In this document: positions 41,077 to 50,568 of the stretch, one piece after another
Layout of the letters: every line of letters starts with the position of its first letter
Numbering within the stretch: the first letter of the stretch is position 1
Assembly: GCF_003286085.1 (NCBI RefSeq)
Contig: NW_020825313.1
Coordinates: 4,216,001 to 4,280,000, forward strand
Direction: 5' to 3'
DNA from: Drosophila persimilis
Taxonomy: Eukaryota; Arthropoda; Insecta; Diptera; Drosophilidae
Length of the DNA stretch: 64,000 nucleotides
Made by a program: the position numbers and the translations under genes
The notes under the pieces: generated by a model
Database searches by the model: none
What the model was told of the DNA's origin: nothing
What the model saw: only the letters and a program-made list of their open reading frames with translations

Positions 41077-41963
41077 ATTACCGTATGACCCGTATTAGTT
41101 TATATATGTACATATGTAATTATAAAACCAAAAACTGTGGGCTGATGGACATGCACGAAATAAACACCAAGGTGACTGCAAGAATCTGTACAGAATATGT
41201 ATGTGCATATGTATGTACGTTTGTCAGCCGCGAAAGCTCAGCTGGTAGCTGGGAGAGGAAGGCAGATGAGTAACCGACAGATATGCATACATATGTGTAA
41301 GCGCTGGATCGGAGGCGGATAAAATTGGTCTCGCTGCAGGTGAATTCTTTTTATTTCACTGTGGCACAACTGATTGCACAGACAACGGAACTATAAGCAC
41401 GACCGTTGTATTGGGTATGTAGATGTAGGTATATACGAGCACTCGAAGAAGCGGAGAGCGCCCGGAATTGCCAAGAATATGGCGCCGTCGATAGAACGGT
41501 GAAAGGAAAGACGCGGCACGTATATATATGTATATATGTCCAGCCGAATGGGACCAGGAGGTGAGGAGCCACTGGAGATGGGCAGATGGGGAATCCGTAC
41601 TTATCTTGGAGGTTGGGAGTTATCCGCCGGTGCTTGCTGGGGTGGACCAATGTTTGTAGTGGGGCGGACGAAGCTCAAGTCTCCAACGACGATATGGATG
41701 ATCCAGAGAAACCTCCCAGTAGCCGTCGAAAGAAATGAAATGCCGTGGTGCTTCGTGTTATATATGTAGTATTTATTTCGGGGGTCGCGCGGTAGATGGG
41801 GAGTTTGAAACGGGGGTTGAAACGTAACTGAGCTAGGCCTTACGATCTATGCTCTATGATGGCTTGAGCGCCGGGTGGATCGTAAAATCTCCCGAGCGCC
41901 CCTCCGAGCGCGCGAGAGCGAGTTGGCACAGTGCGCGGCACTCATCTGCTGCTGGCCTGAACA
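41077..41963 (-). repeat. Inverted LTR and leader fragment of the element 1 family
   Basis: On the minus strand an LTR starts TGTTCAGGCCAGCAG at 41963 and shares several blocks with 2471-2691 (GCGCACTGTGCC, CGCTCGGAGGGGCGCTCGG, AGTTACGTTT). It probably ends around 41690; the rest to 41077 would be 5' leader, with no ORF of interest. It is cut at 41076/41077 against a LINE. This shows a second, oppositely oriented member of the element 1 family. Confidence 0.6.
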
Positions 41964-42117
41964 AAGTTAAAAGTTAATCTACTAGAATTAGAAGCTTTCA
42001 AAAAGTATTTGTCCCATCTTGAGCTCTGCCGTTTTCATACATAAAGATTTTAAAATCTTGTTTTTGTGATATTTTTATACATAACTATACGCTTTCCATC
42101 AAAATTGTGAAACTTAA
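41964..42117. repeat. H repeat, copy C, without the LINE
   Basis: The first 79 bp match the end of H copies A and B (AAGTTAAAAGTTAATCTACT to TTTTCATACAT). The sequence then continues AAAGATTTTAAAATC instead of entering a LINE, so this copy shows the pre-insertion state. It lies between an LTR on the left and element 5 on the right. Confidence 0.8.
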
Positions 42118-42424
42118 AAATTTCTACTAACTCAACTCCGTGAAAAGAAGTCGAGCAAAAAGGAATTGGAAGATCACGCGATACGACTTGACGCGACGGT
42201 CTCAATGCAAAAACGGAACGCATCGCTGTGTGCGTAGGCAGCAGCGGGTCTGGCCATGCGTGTGAGAACATTACAGCTATGTTCTGGACCCGCGCAATAA
42301 CAACACAGCTATGCGCGCAAAACTAGCTACTTAAGCGGTGCAATACACTCATGAGCGTATGAATATGTCAATCGAAATATACAGGAACATTGAACCAAAA
42401 AACTACGAGGCTCATTTCTCAACA
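42118..42424 (-). repeat. 3' LTR of element 5
   Basis: Matches 48696-49002 with about nine differences by eye. The minus strand starts TGTTGAGAAATGAGCC. Preceding minus-strand bases AGGGGGGCCGG form a likely polypurine tract (42425-42440). Confidence 0.88.
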
Positions 42425-42447
42425 TACCGGCCCCCCTGAACGACTGT

Positions 42448-43749
42448 TCAGAACAAGGGTAGCACAGCAAGGTTGGTAATAAGTCTCTTGTAAACTCCTC
42501 GGACTGTTTTGACGGTGACCACTCGAACCCTCTCGTCTTGGCCAGGATGAACTTCGGTGATTCGCCCAAGCAGCCACTTGCTAGGCGGTTGATTCGGCTC
42601 CTTCAGTACCACAAGAGTGTCCACGGTTATGTCGTTGGACTCCTGCTGCCATTTCGTGCGAGGTTGCAAGGAAGTAAGGTATTCCAGACTCCAACGTTTC
42701 CAGACTCCTTGAACCTTGGCTTGCAGTTGTCTCCAACGCTGCAGTCTGTTAATGTTGACGTCTAACAAGGACGGCTCCGGCACCGACATGTGAGGTTGAC
42801 CTGTAAGAAAATGAGCGGGGGTAAGGGGATCCAAGCTGTGATCGCTGGGCGCGCACAGTGGGCGAGAGTTGAGTAACCCTTCAATCTGAGTTAAAATTTT
42901 TGAATATTCCTCGAAAGTCAACGCACTGCTACCAACTACTCGGCGAAGGTGGAGCTTGATAGATCTTACGCCTGTTTCCCAAAGACCTCCAAAATGCGGG
43001 GCAGACGGCGGAATGAAGTGCTAATTGATGTCCTGACTCGTCAGAAAATTAGCAATTTCCTCGTCTTGACTTTGCGATACAGCTATCCGTTGCATCTCCA
43101 TTAGTTCCTTTTTGGCTCCATGGGATGCTGTGCCATTGACTGAGTACAAGTCGGATATGGGGCCACGTCGAGACCAAAACCGTTTGAAAGCGGCGATAAA
43201 TGCAGGAGTCGTCAAATCACTGACGAGCTCGATATGAATTGCTTTGGTGGACAGACGAACAAAGATGGCAAACCAAGCTTTGCCAAACTTCGGTGTCCGA
43301 CCTGCTGATGTCTTGATGGTAACTGGTCCAGCGTAGTCCAATCCAGAATGTAGAAAGCAGCGGGTGGGCTGAACGCGAAAGGCGGGAAGATCAGCCATGA
43401 GTTGTGTGCTCGTTCCTTTGCGCTGGAGGAAGCATATCTTGCAGTTGAATACAATTTTGCGGACTATGTTACGGGCTCCAAGGATCCAATACTTCTGTCT
43501 TAACGTGTGAAACATACATTCGACTCCAGCGTGTAACGATGTGACGTGCTGGTGTCTAGCTAATAAAACTGCGACTGGTGATTCCTTTGGAAAAAGTATG
43601 GGATGTTTTGCCTCATAGGTTGCCATCGAATTTCCAATGCGCAGAATTCCTTGGTCGTCAACAAATGGAGTGTAGTGAATCAACTTGGATTTTTGAGAAA
43701 GGGGTTGTCCAGTGCTCAGCTGTCTGTACTCCACTTGGAAGAACTCCAT
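42448..43749 (-). pseudogene. pol: BEL/Pao integrase of element 5, second catalytic Asp lost
   Basis: The frame 43749-43021 holds pre-integrase sequence, the zinc finger (HAGVECMFHTL, CKICFLQRKG) and the first Asp (GLDYAGP). The second catalytic position reads LYSVNGTASHGA where the family has S-D-N-G-T, so Val replaces Asp. A TAG at 43021-43023 follows; the same frame remains open beyond it, with the Glu in GGLWETG near 42975. The BEL C-terminal domain (42921-42448) has LNSRPLCAPS, LTPAHFLTGQ and KEPNQPPSKW. The enzyme would be dead even without the stop. Confidence 0.88.
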
Positions 43750-43768
43750 CTGGACATGTTTGATTACC

Positions 43769-45757
43769 CTAGAGCGGGCATATTGAAGCTCCCATGACGA
43801 TATAAATGATGACAGGCGGTCCTTGCAACGAAGTCGATGTACAAAAACGAAAGCAATAGCTAAGTGTCCGCAAGAGATGTGACCAGGAGGTATCTTTGTT
43901 GATCATACAGTTAAAATCATTTCCTTCATCGGAAATGTGTAGATTAACTTGTTGCTTGACCTTTACTACCATCCGCTCAGCGTCCTCAGTCGACAGTGCG
44001 AACTTGGCCTTAGCAGGTGGCCAAGTGCGATGTGATTGGGAAAGCCACGGTGGTCCATTCCACCACAGTTGATGTTCTACCAGATGCTTTGGTAGAAGTC
44101 CGCGTGATGCACAGTCCGCGGGATTGTCCTCAGTGCGAATGTGTTGCCAGCAGCTACGTGGGCAAGCTTCCAGAATCTCAGCAGTGCGATTAAAAACATA
44201 AGTGTTCCAAGTCCGTGGGGGTGATGAGAGCCAATGTAGTACAATTTCGGAGTCTGACCAACACGAAGTACTGGAAATAGGAATAGTTAGAGCTTGCTTA
44301 ACCAGAGACATCAATTTCGACAGAAGATGGGCGGCATTCAATTCGAGCCGTGGGATGGAGATAGGTTTGATGGGTGCCACACGAGATTTTGCGGCGATCA
44401 GTGTTACAGCATAGTCATTATTGAATCTCACACGACTGTAGATGACAGCGGCGTATGCATGAGATGAATCATCGGCGAATCCATGCAGCTCCGTTGCTTG
44501 AAGTGGCGAGGATAGGTAGCGAGGTATGCGACAGCTGTCCAGTAAATGAACTTCAGCTACAAACTGTTGCCACTGTGCGCAAAGCTGCGTGGGTAGTGGT
44601 TCGTTCCATTCGACCGAGCTCAGCCAACTATCTTGAAAGAGAACCTTTAGAAATACAGTTGTGGGGGCAAGCAACCCCAGTGGATCGTAGATCTTGGCAA
44701 GCTCGGACAGCAAAATCCGTTTTGTCAGAACCCTTGTGGCGTCAGGAATGGTCAACTTGAAGGAAAGCTCGTCCACAGCCGGGTCCCAGCGTATTCCAAG
44801 AACCTTGACATATTAAGTTGGGCTATCTCCCTCTAGGGCTTCAAGTGGATACTCACAAATGTCCTTTGGCAGCGAATTGAGTAGTGACCAACAGTTTGAA
44901 CTCCATTTTCGAAGTTTAAATTGAGCTTGGCTCAATAGCAAAATTAATGCATCTTTGAGTGCAATGAGATCGTCGATATTATCGCAACCAGTAGGAATAT
45001 CATCCACGTAAGCGTCTCGTACAAGCACAGCAGCAGCCTTCGGATATAAATCGGCATGATCCTGCGCGATCTGCTTGAGAACTCGAACAGCCAAGAACGG
45101 TGAAGACGCTAAACCATACGTCACGGTCAGCAATCGATAATGATCAAATGTAGCAGTCTCCTCCTTTCGCCAGACAATCCGTTGGTAATGCGTGTGATCT
45201 TCTGAAACCAGGATGCCTCTAAACATTTTCTCAATGTCCGTACAAAACACATAGCGATGCTGACGGAAACGTAGACATACTCCAAGTAAATCCCTTTGAA
45301 TAGGTGGTCCGATGTGTAGTCGTGAATTAAGTGAAGATCCATTGCAGTCCTCCCCAGAGCCATCGAATACAACTCGGCATTGCGTGGTGGTGCTATCTGG
45401 TTTAAATACTGCGTGGTGTGCTAAGTAAGTGTGATTGGCGGGATCGTTTTCTACGGTAGTAGAAGGAATCACCTCCATGTGTCCTCGTTGTATATAATCC
45501 TCCATAAAGTCGACAAACTGTTGTTTGAGCGAAGGAAATTTTTGAAATTTCCGCTCGAGAGAAGAAAAGCGGCGTAGTGTTTGTGGCAGTGTGGATCCCA
45601 TCGGAGGGGCAGATTCCTTGAACGGGTATTGGGCGATGTACACGCCATCGTTTCTGCGGGCGTGCGTATGAACGAAGTGTTGCTCAGCGGGATCGCTTGC
45701 ATCAATGGTCGCTTCACTAGGTTGAACTCGCTCCATGCCCATGAACGATCGAACCAA
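43769..45757 (-). pseudogene. pol: BEL/Pao RT and RNase H of element 5
   Basis: RT in 45757-44813: HHAVFKPDSTTT, CRVVFDGSGE, LNSRLHIGPPIQ and catalytic AYVDD, then LRKWSSN. A break near 44780-44813 leads to the frame 44776-43769 with LSELAKIYDPLGLLAP and RNase H motifs (HGFADDSSHAYAAVIYS, IPRLELNAAHLL, CWSDSEIVLHW, EDNPADCASRG). The first RNase H acidic motif reads ADDSS in place of ADAS. The N-terminal join to the protease is another frame break near 45470-45760. Confidence 0.88.
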
Positions 45758-46471
45758 TGTGTCCAGATCTCGTGCGCGTGATGTGCTAGTACGTGGTTGT
45801 GAGCATCACTAATGAGATGGTAGCAGCCTGTAATGACCCAACCAAAATTAGTATGAAGTGCAATAGGATATTTAGAACCAAACTCTTTGCGTTGTCCAGT
45901 GTAAATGTTCCAAATCTGATCAGCTCCTAAAATCACGTCGATTTCGCCTGGTTTGCCAAATGTAGGGTCCGCTAATGGTAGATCACGAATCCTGTTCCAC
46001 ATCGGTGTGTTAGACTCGATCCTCTGGGCTGGAATCGAGGAGGTAAAAGTGTTCACAATCAGACCTGTGACCACCACTGAGGCTGAGCTTGTGCGGGACA
46101 GCAACGTGAATGTGGCGCGACCTCTAGTAACCCCAGCAGGGTTTGCGCCTAGCCCACCCACTGGTATACGACCATCCAATTCGTTGAATAAATGATTCGG
46201 CGACCATCGTTATAGTTGAACCAGTATCCAACAGTATCCTGCAGGTTGTCTCGTTGCCCCAGGAGTCGACTATAGGGGCCAAAATCGTAGGCAATATGGC
46301 CTGACTCTTGGCCGCGAATTTCCTCTCCAATGTATGATGGCTGACCACGGCAGGATCAGAATCAACAGGGAAGCTGGACGAGCGGACGGGTGAGTCAGCG
46401 GATGTATTGACATCAGCGGAAGCCGTAACAGAGCGTATGTCCTCTGGATGAACAAGAGTGTGGTGCCTCAA
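45469..46471 (-). pseudogene. pol: BEL/Pao protease region of element 5
   Basis: Two overlapping frames cover the protease. The first (46471-46124) holds the active-site motif LLDTGSTITMVAESF. The second (46179-45469) holds the domain end: LPLADPTFGKPGEIDVILGADQ and NFGWVITGCYH. A frameshift near 46130-46180 separates them. The catalytic DTG is intact. Confidence 0.82.
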
Positions 46472-46547
46472 CTTACACAGACGGCACGTGTTTGTGGAAT
46501 TACACTCCTTGACTTGATGAGATCATCTTAGACAATTGAAGCACAAA

Positions 46548-47388
46548 TTACCATCCCTTGCGAACTTGTAAGATATGGATCAGCCACACATCGCGGCTGT
46601 CGCAGCTCAGCGCATGTAGACCACGTAAACTTTCGTCGGCGGTGTCGACTATTTTACGCAACTCGGCGATGTTTGAACCCTTTGCGGTTGGCAACGAAAG
46701 AATGTTTTGAATGAACGAACGAGCAATCAGTGACTTTTTGTTATAGCGATTTTCGAGCCTCTCCCATGCGTCCCTATAATTGGCATCCGATACGGGAATA
46801 TGTTTTATCAGAGACAACGCTTCACCATACAGATAGGACTTCAAATAATGAAACTTTTGGCACTTGGACAGACTACTCTTCTTGTCGACTGAGCCTAAGA
46901 ACAAGTCACTAAACTGACACCAATGTCGGAATGCGTATTTTCTCGAACTGCAGCTCCGTTGTTCCCGATGAGTCCCGAATCCTCTCCAGAAGTTGAGTTT
47001 GTCCATCAAATAAGCGTTCCACAGTGTTTGATAGCAGTAGATTTGAGTTGTCGTGCTCATTATCGTGACTGCTCCGGTCACGTATGGCTTCAGTAAAAAT
47101 ACTGTGCGCACTAAAGAACCTTTTCTCATATTCGGGGATATCCAAATCCGGATCCACGTACTCATCTTCATCATTATATTGGACCAGCTCTTCAGAGAGC
47201 TCCATAAAGCGGTTGAAAGTTGCAACCAGTCGGTCCAACTTGTGCTCTAATGTTTGCACAGAAGTACATGACTGTAAAACTCTTGAGCCTCCGCAGCCAC
47301 GCGACTTAGTTGGGATTTGCATGCACCACGTTGCTGAATTAGACGATGCACTAGGGCCTTCATGGCAAACAGCGGTTAACGATATCAC
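46548..47388 (-). pseudogene. gag: BEL/Pao Gag of element 5
   Basis: Two frames in minus orientation: 47388-46909 carries the N-terminal half (LEHKLDRLVATFNRFMELSE, ending in LQFEKIRIPTLV), and 47225-46548 carries the core (KCQKFHYLKSYLYGEALSLI, YRDAWERLENRYNKK). A frameshift near 46920 separates them, at the same motif boundary as in element 2. Zinc-knuckle sequence between 46470 and 46548 is badly eroded. Confidence 0.78.
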
Positions 47389-47475
47389 TCAATATGTATA
47401 TAAATAAACTCAAACGTGGTGATCCGGCTCGAAGGACCAAAATTTGCTATGGTTATGAATTAGTGGACTATATTA

Positions 47476-48519
47476 TTATACCCGATACTCAAAATGAGTA
47501 TTGGGGTATGTTAGATTTGTGGTAAAAGTGGATGTGTGTAACGTCCAGAAGGAATCGTTTCCGACCCCATAAAGTATATATATTCTTGATCAGAATCAAT
47601 AGCCGAGTCGATTGAGCCATGTCTGTCTGTCCGTCTGTCCGTCCCCTTCAGCGCCTAATGCTCAAAGACTATAAGAGCTAGAGCAACGATGTTTTGGATC
47701 CAGACTTCTGTGATATGTCACTGCTACAAAAATATTTCAAAACTTTGCCCCGCCCACTTCCGCCCCCACAAATGGCGAAAATCTGTGGCATCCACAATTT
47801 TGACGATACGAGAAAACTAAAAATCGCAGAATCGTAGAGGTTAACTATATCTTCTAGAGTGCGAAATCTGAACTATATCGTATAATTATATAGCCAGAAT
47901 CAAGAAAACAATTTAATTTTTCTCGCTATGTCTCTCTCTAACACACACGTAGCATAGCCGGCTTTGCTTAGAGTAAAACATTAGCGCCTAGAGCTCAGAG
48001 ACTATAAAAGCTAGTGCAACCAAATTTGGTATCCACACTCCTAATATATCGGACCGAGACGAGTTTGTTTCAAAATTTCGCCACACACCCTTCCGCCCCC
48101 GCAAAAGATGCAAATCTGGGGATATTCACAAATCTCAAAGACTATTAAAGCTAGAGTAACCAAATTTAGTATCCACACTCCTGTTAGATCTCACTATAAA
48201 ACGTATATCTCAAAATTTCGCCCCACCCCCTTCCGCCCCCACAAAAGACAAAAATCTGTTGCATCCACAATATTGCAGATTTGAGAAAACTAAAAACGCA
48301 GAATCATAGATAATGACCATATCTATCAGATTGCTGAATTGGATCAGATCAGATCATTTTTATAGCCAAAAGGAAAAAATCAATTTGCAGTGGCTACGCA
48401 GCGCCCGACGTAACGCTCAGACTGATTTTCTGTCTCTCTCGCACGCACTCTTTGTCGTGTCGTTTAATATTAGCGGCGTCTACCGGAGGAGAGCCAAACT
48501 GACCAAGTATCGGGTATAA
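47476..48519. mobile_element. INE-1/DINE-1-like interspersed repeat with terminal inverted repeats
   Basis: The element is bounded by a perfect 14-bp inverted repeat, TTATACCCGATACT (47476-47489) and AGTATCGGGTATAA (48506-48519). The left end contains TTTCCGACCCCATAAAGTATATATATTC-type sequence and a (GTCTGTCC)n run, hallmarks of the INE-1/ISBu family as remembered. The interior has three copies of a ~150-bp unit (near 47690, 47995 and 48135) sharing AGACTATAA-AGCTAGAGYAACCAAAT-like and CTTCCGCCCCCACAAA blocks. It has no coding potential and sits in the leader of element 5. Confidence 0.75.
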
Positions 48520-48695
48520 CTGTAGAGTTGCGGTGTCCGCAGCAACTCACAACGTTCCCCCTCGTTTTTTTAATATATTGAGCTTATTTATTTATATTGG
48601 TTATTGAATATTTGTGGTTATATTACAAGTATATGAACAGCGGAGGTGTCGAAGATGCGGCGGTACAAAGTATGCGTGCGGGCGGTTTCGTCTAG
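48520..48695 (-). other. Remaining leader of element 5
   Basis: Non-coding sequence between the INE-1-like insertion and the 5' LTR. No PBS starting TGG could be recognised next to the LTR, so this junction may be damaged. Confidence 0.5.
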
Positions 48696-49002
48696 AAATT
48701 TCTACTAACTCAACTCCACGAAAAGAAGACGAGCAAAAGGGAATTGGAAGATCACGCGATACGACTCGACGCGACGGTCTCAATGCAAAAACGGAACACA
48801 TCGCTGTGTGCGTAGGCAGCTGCGGGTCTGGCCATGCGTGTGAGAACATTACTGCTATGTTCTGGACCCGCGCAATAACAACACAGCTATGCGCGCAAAA
48901 CTAGCTACTTAAGCGGTGCAATACACTCATGAGCGTATGAATATGTCAATCGCAATATACAGGAACATTGAACCAAAAAACTACGAGGCTCATTTCCCAA
49001 CA
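48696..49002 (-). repeat. 5' LTR of element 5
   Basis: 307 bp, matching 42118-42424. The minus strand starts TGTTGGGAAATGAGCC. It is flanked on the right by GGGTATTATTAATGATCG, part of the R segment. Confidence 0.88.
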
Positions 49003-49045
49003 GGGTATTATTAATGATCGTATTTCATCTGACTTCAAGGTAAGG
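49003..49045. repeat. R segment, copy 3 (right end only)
   Basis: GGGTATTATTAATGATCGTA to AAGGTA matches 30228-30270 and 33407-33449. Here the sequence continues AGGAAGTTAGACCC, not into a LINE, and so shows R without the insertion. Confidence 0.8.
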
Positions 49046-49632
49046 AAGTTAGACCCGATACCTCATGACAAAACAGGCCGTGTAAGCGAGATAAATATAT
49101 GATCTAGTTTGGACTTGCAGTCGAAATGTTAGTAGCAGAGAAAAGATAGTCATACTTTGAAGATATAAGTTGGCTGGTCTACATAAACCGTTTTGGTGAT
49201 ACGGCTATTATGGCTACGGTTATTATAGCTACGAGAATCATAGCTACGACCATTATAGAATTATGGACTAGGTGCCTACTTTACCCAAACGGTATTTATA
49301 TCTGGTCTCACCAATCTTCCAGTTAGTTCTACCACAGACTATACAATACCAAGATATTTCATCTGTAACAAATTCTACTTACATTTTCGTTCGACGATTC
49401 GTGGAGAACGATGCAGTATTAGATAAACCCACATCTGCAGGAAATCGAAAATTTAAATACCTGTGAGGAAGCTAACTTCGGCTATCCGAAGTTTATTAGG
49501 CCTTTTCGGCTGCGATTTTTATCCTTCCTCCTCTCTATAGCAGTTTTCTACATGATTTCTACGTATAACATGTACGTACGTATATAATATATTGGTCCAA
49601 ATTAAAGACGTTACTTACTATTTCAAAACAGA
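49046..49632. other. Spacer, probably with the LINE 5' UTR at its right end
   Basis: No gene is seen. Around 49195-49262 an imperfect short repeat (GGCTAY-RTTATWATAGCTACG) occurs about four times. Where the LINE 5' UTR begins cannot be set. Confidence 0.45.
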
Positions 49633-50568
49633 ATGGGTTGGGCCAAGACAGTCCTGCCCGACTACCAGCCAGCCAAAGTTGGCAAGGCAACAGCCAAGGC
49701 CCCAAGCAAGCGGCAGCGCTCGGCGGAGGACCCCGCCACACAAGTCCAACAGGCCAAGAGGACGAAGACTCTGAGCAACCGCTCGTTTGCCGAGGTGGCG
49801 AGGGGAAAAACCCTGATTGGAGTCCTAGATAGGGGCTCTAAAGACGGGCAGATCCCTAGGGACAAGTGGCACCTCGTGGAAAACGAGCTCCAAGACCGTT
49901 TCCTCCAGGAGTTGGAGGAGAATGGAGGACCACCGCCCAAGTGTGACGACGCCGGGTGGCACCAACGCAGGGTGAAAGCCATCGCCTGCCAAGATGCTCG
50001 CTCGGCGGCCCTCTACGCGAAGGCGGTAGCATCGCTCAAGGAGGTCTACCCAGGTGCCCAGCTGGAGGGCGTGAAGTGGGAGAGATCCTGCAGAGCCGGA
50101 TAAGATTCTCCGGATTCTGCAGGTCTGCAACCCCCACCTTCCCACAGCCGATTGGAAGGTGGCCAAGGTAGAGGAGAGCAACGGGCAGAGGCGCCAAATC
50201 ATCCTCGTCCTGAACGAGGAGTCGGTCAGACTTCTCCACGACACGGAGGGCGCTGTGGACTACGGCTACAAGAAGTACCGTACAAGTCCGATTCCAGGGG
50301 CATGCAACCGACGGTCGACCCAGACCTGGAGCCCCCGGAGATCCCTAGCATGGAGATCAAGCCTGCGGTGTCAGACGTGGCATCAGTGGTGTCGGATGAC
50401 ATTCTAGATGGTTACGTGTCAGACGTGAGCGATCTAACTAGGGATCTCAAGCACATCGGGGTCGGGGAGGAGTTAGACTCTTCGGAGAGCGACCACGACA
50501 GGACAATGGTGGAGGTGAACCTCAGGAATGTCACTGATACTCCTGCAGATAAACCTCCACCATTGTAA
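49633..50568 (+). pseudogene. LOA-like LINE ORF1, third copy
   Basis: The frame from 49633 (MGWAKTVLPDYQ) has a basic Lys/Arg/Gln-rich start, then EVARGKTLIGVLDRG, WHLVENELQDRFLQELEE, CDDAGWHQRRVKAIAC and LYAKAVASLKEVYPGAQ, a DUF4780-like layout. Unlike the 32-36 kb copies, the region after ELLEK is retained. Frameshifts near 50085 and 50270 pass it to other frames, which carry IILVLNEESVRLL and the acidic tail ending at a TAA (50566-50568). The tail overlaps the ORF2 start by 41 bases. Confidence 0.78.

Larger units (their letters stand above)
42118..49002 (-). mobile_element. BEL/Pao element with an INE-1-like insertion (element 5)
   Basis: Two 307-bp LTRs flank minus-strand gag, protease, RT, RNase H and integrase. 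An INE-1-like element of ~1.04 kb lies in the leader. A G-rich tract adjoins the 3' LTR. LTR termini are clear on the TGTTG side but the other end (AAATTTCTAC on the plus strand) is set only by where similarity stops. No target duplication was found: the left flank is H sequence, the right flank is R sequence. Confidence 0.88.

Noticed and set aside
47630-47645. (GTCTGTCC)n run as a standalone microsatellite
   Set aside because: It is a regular part of INE-1-like elements.
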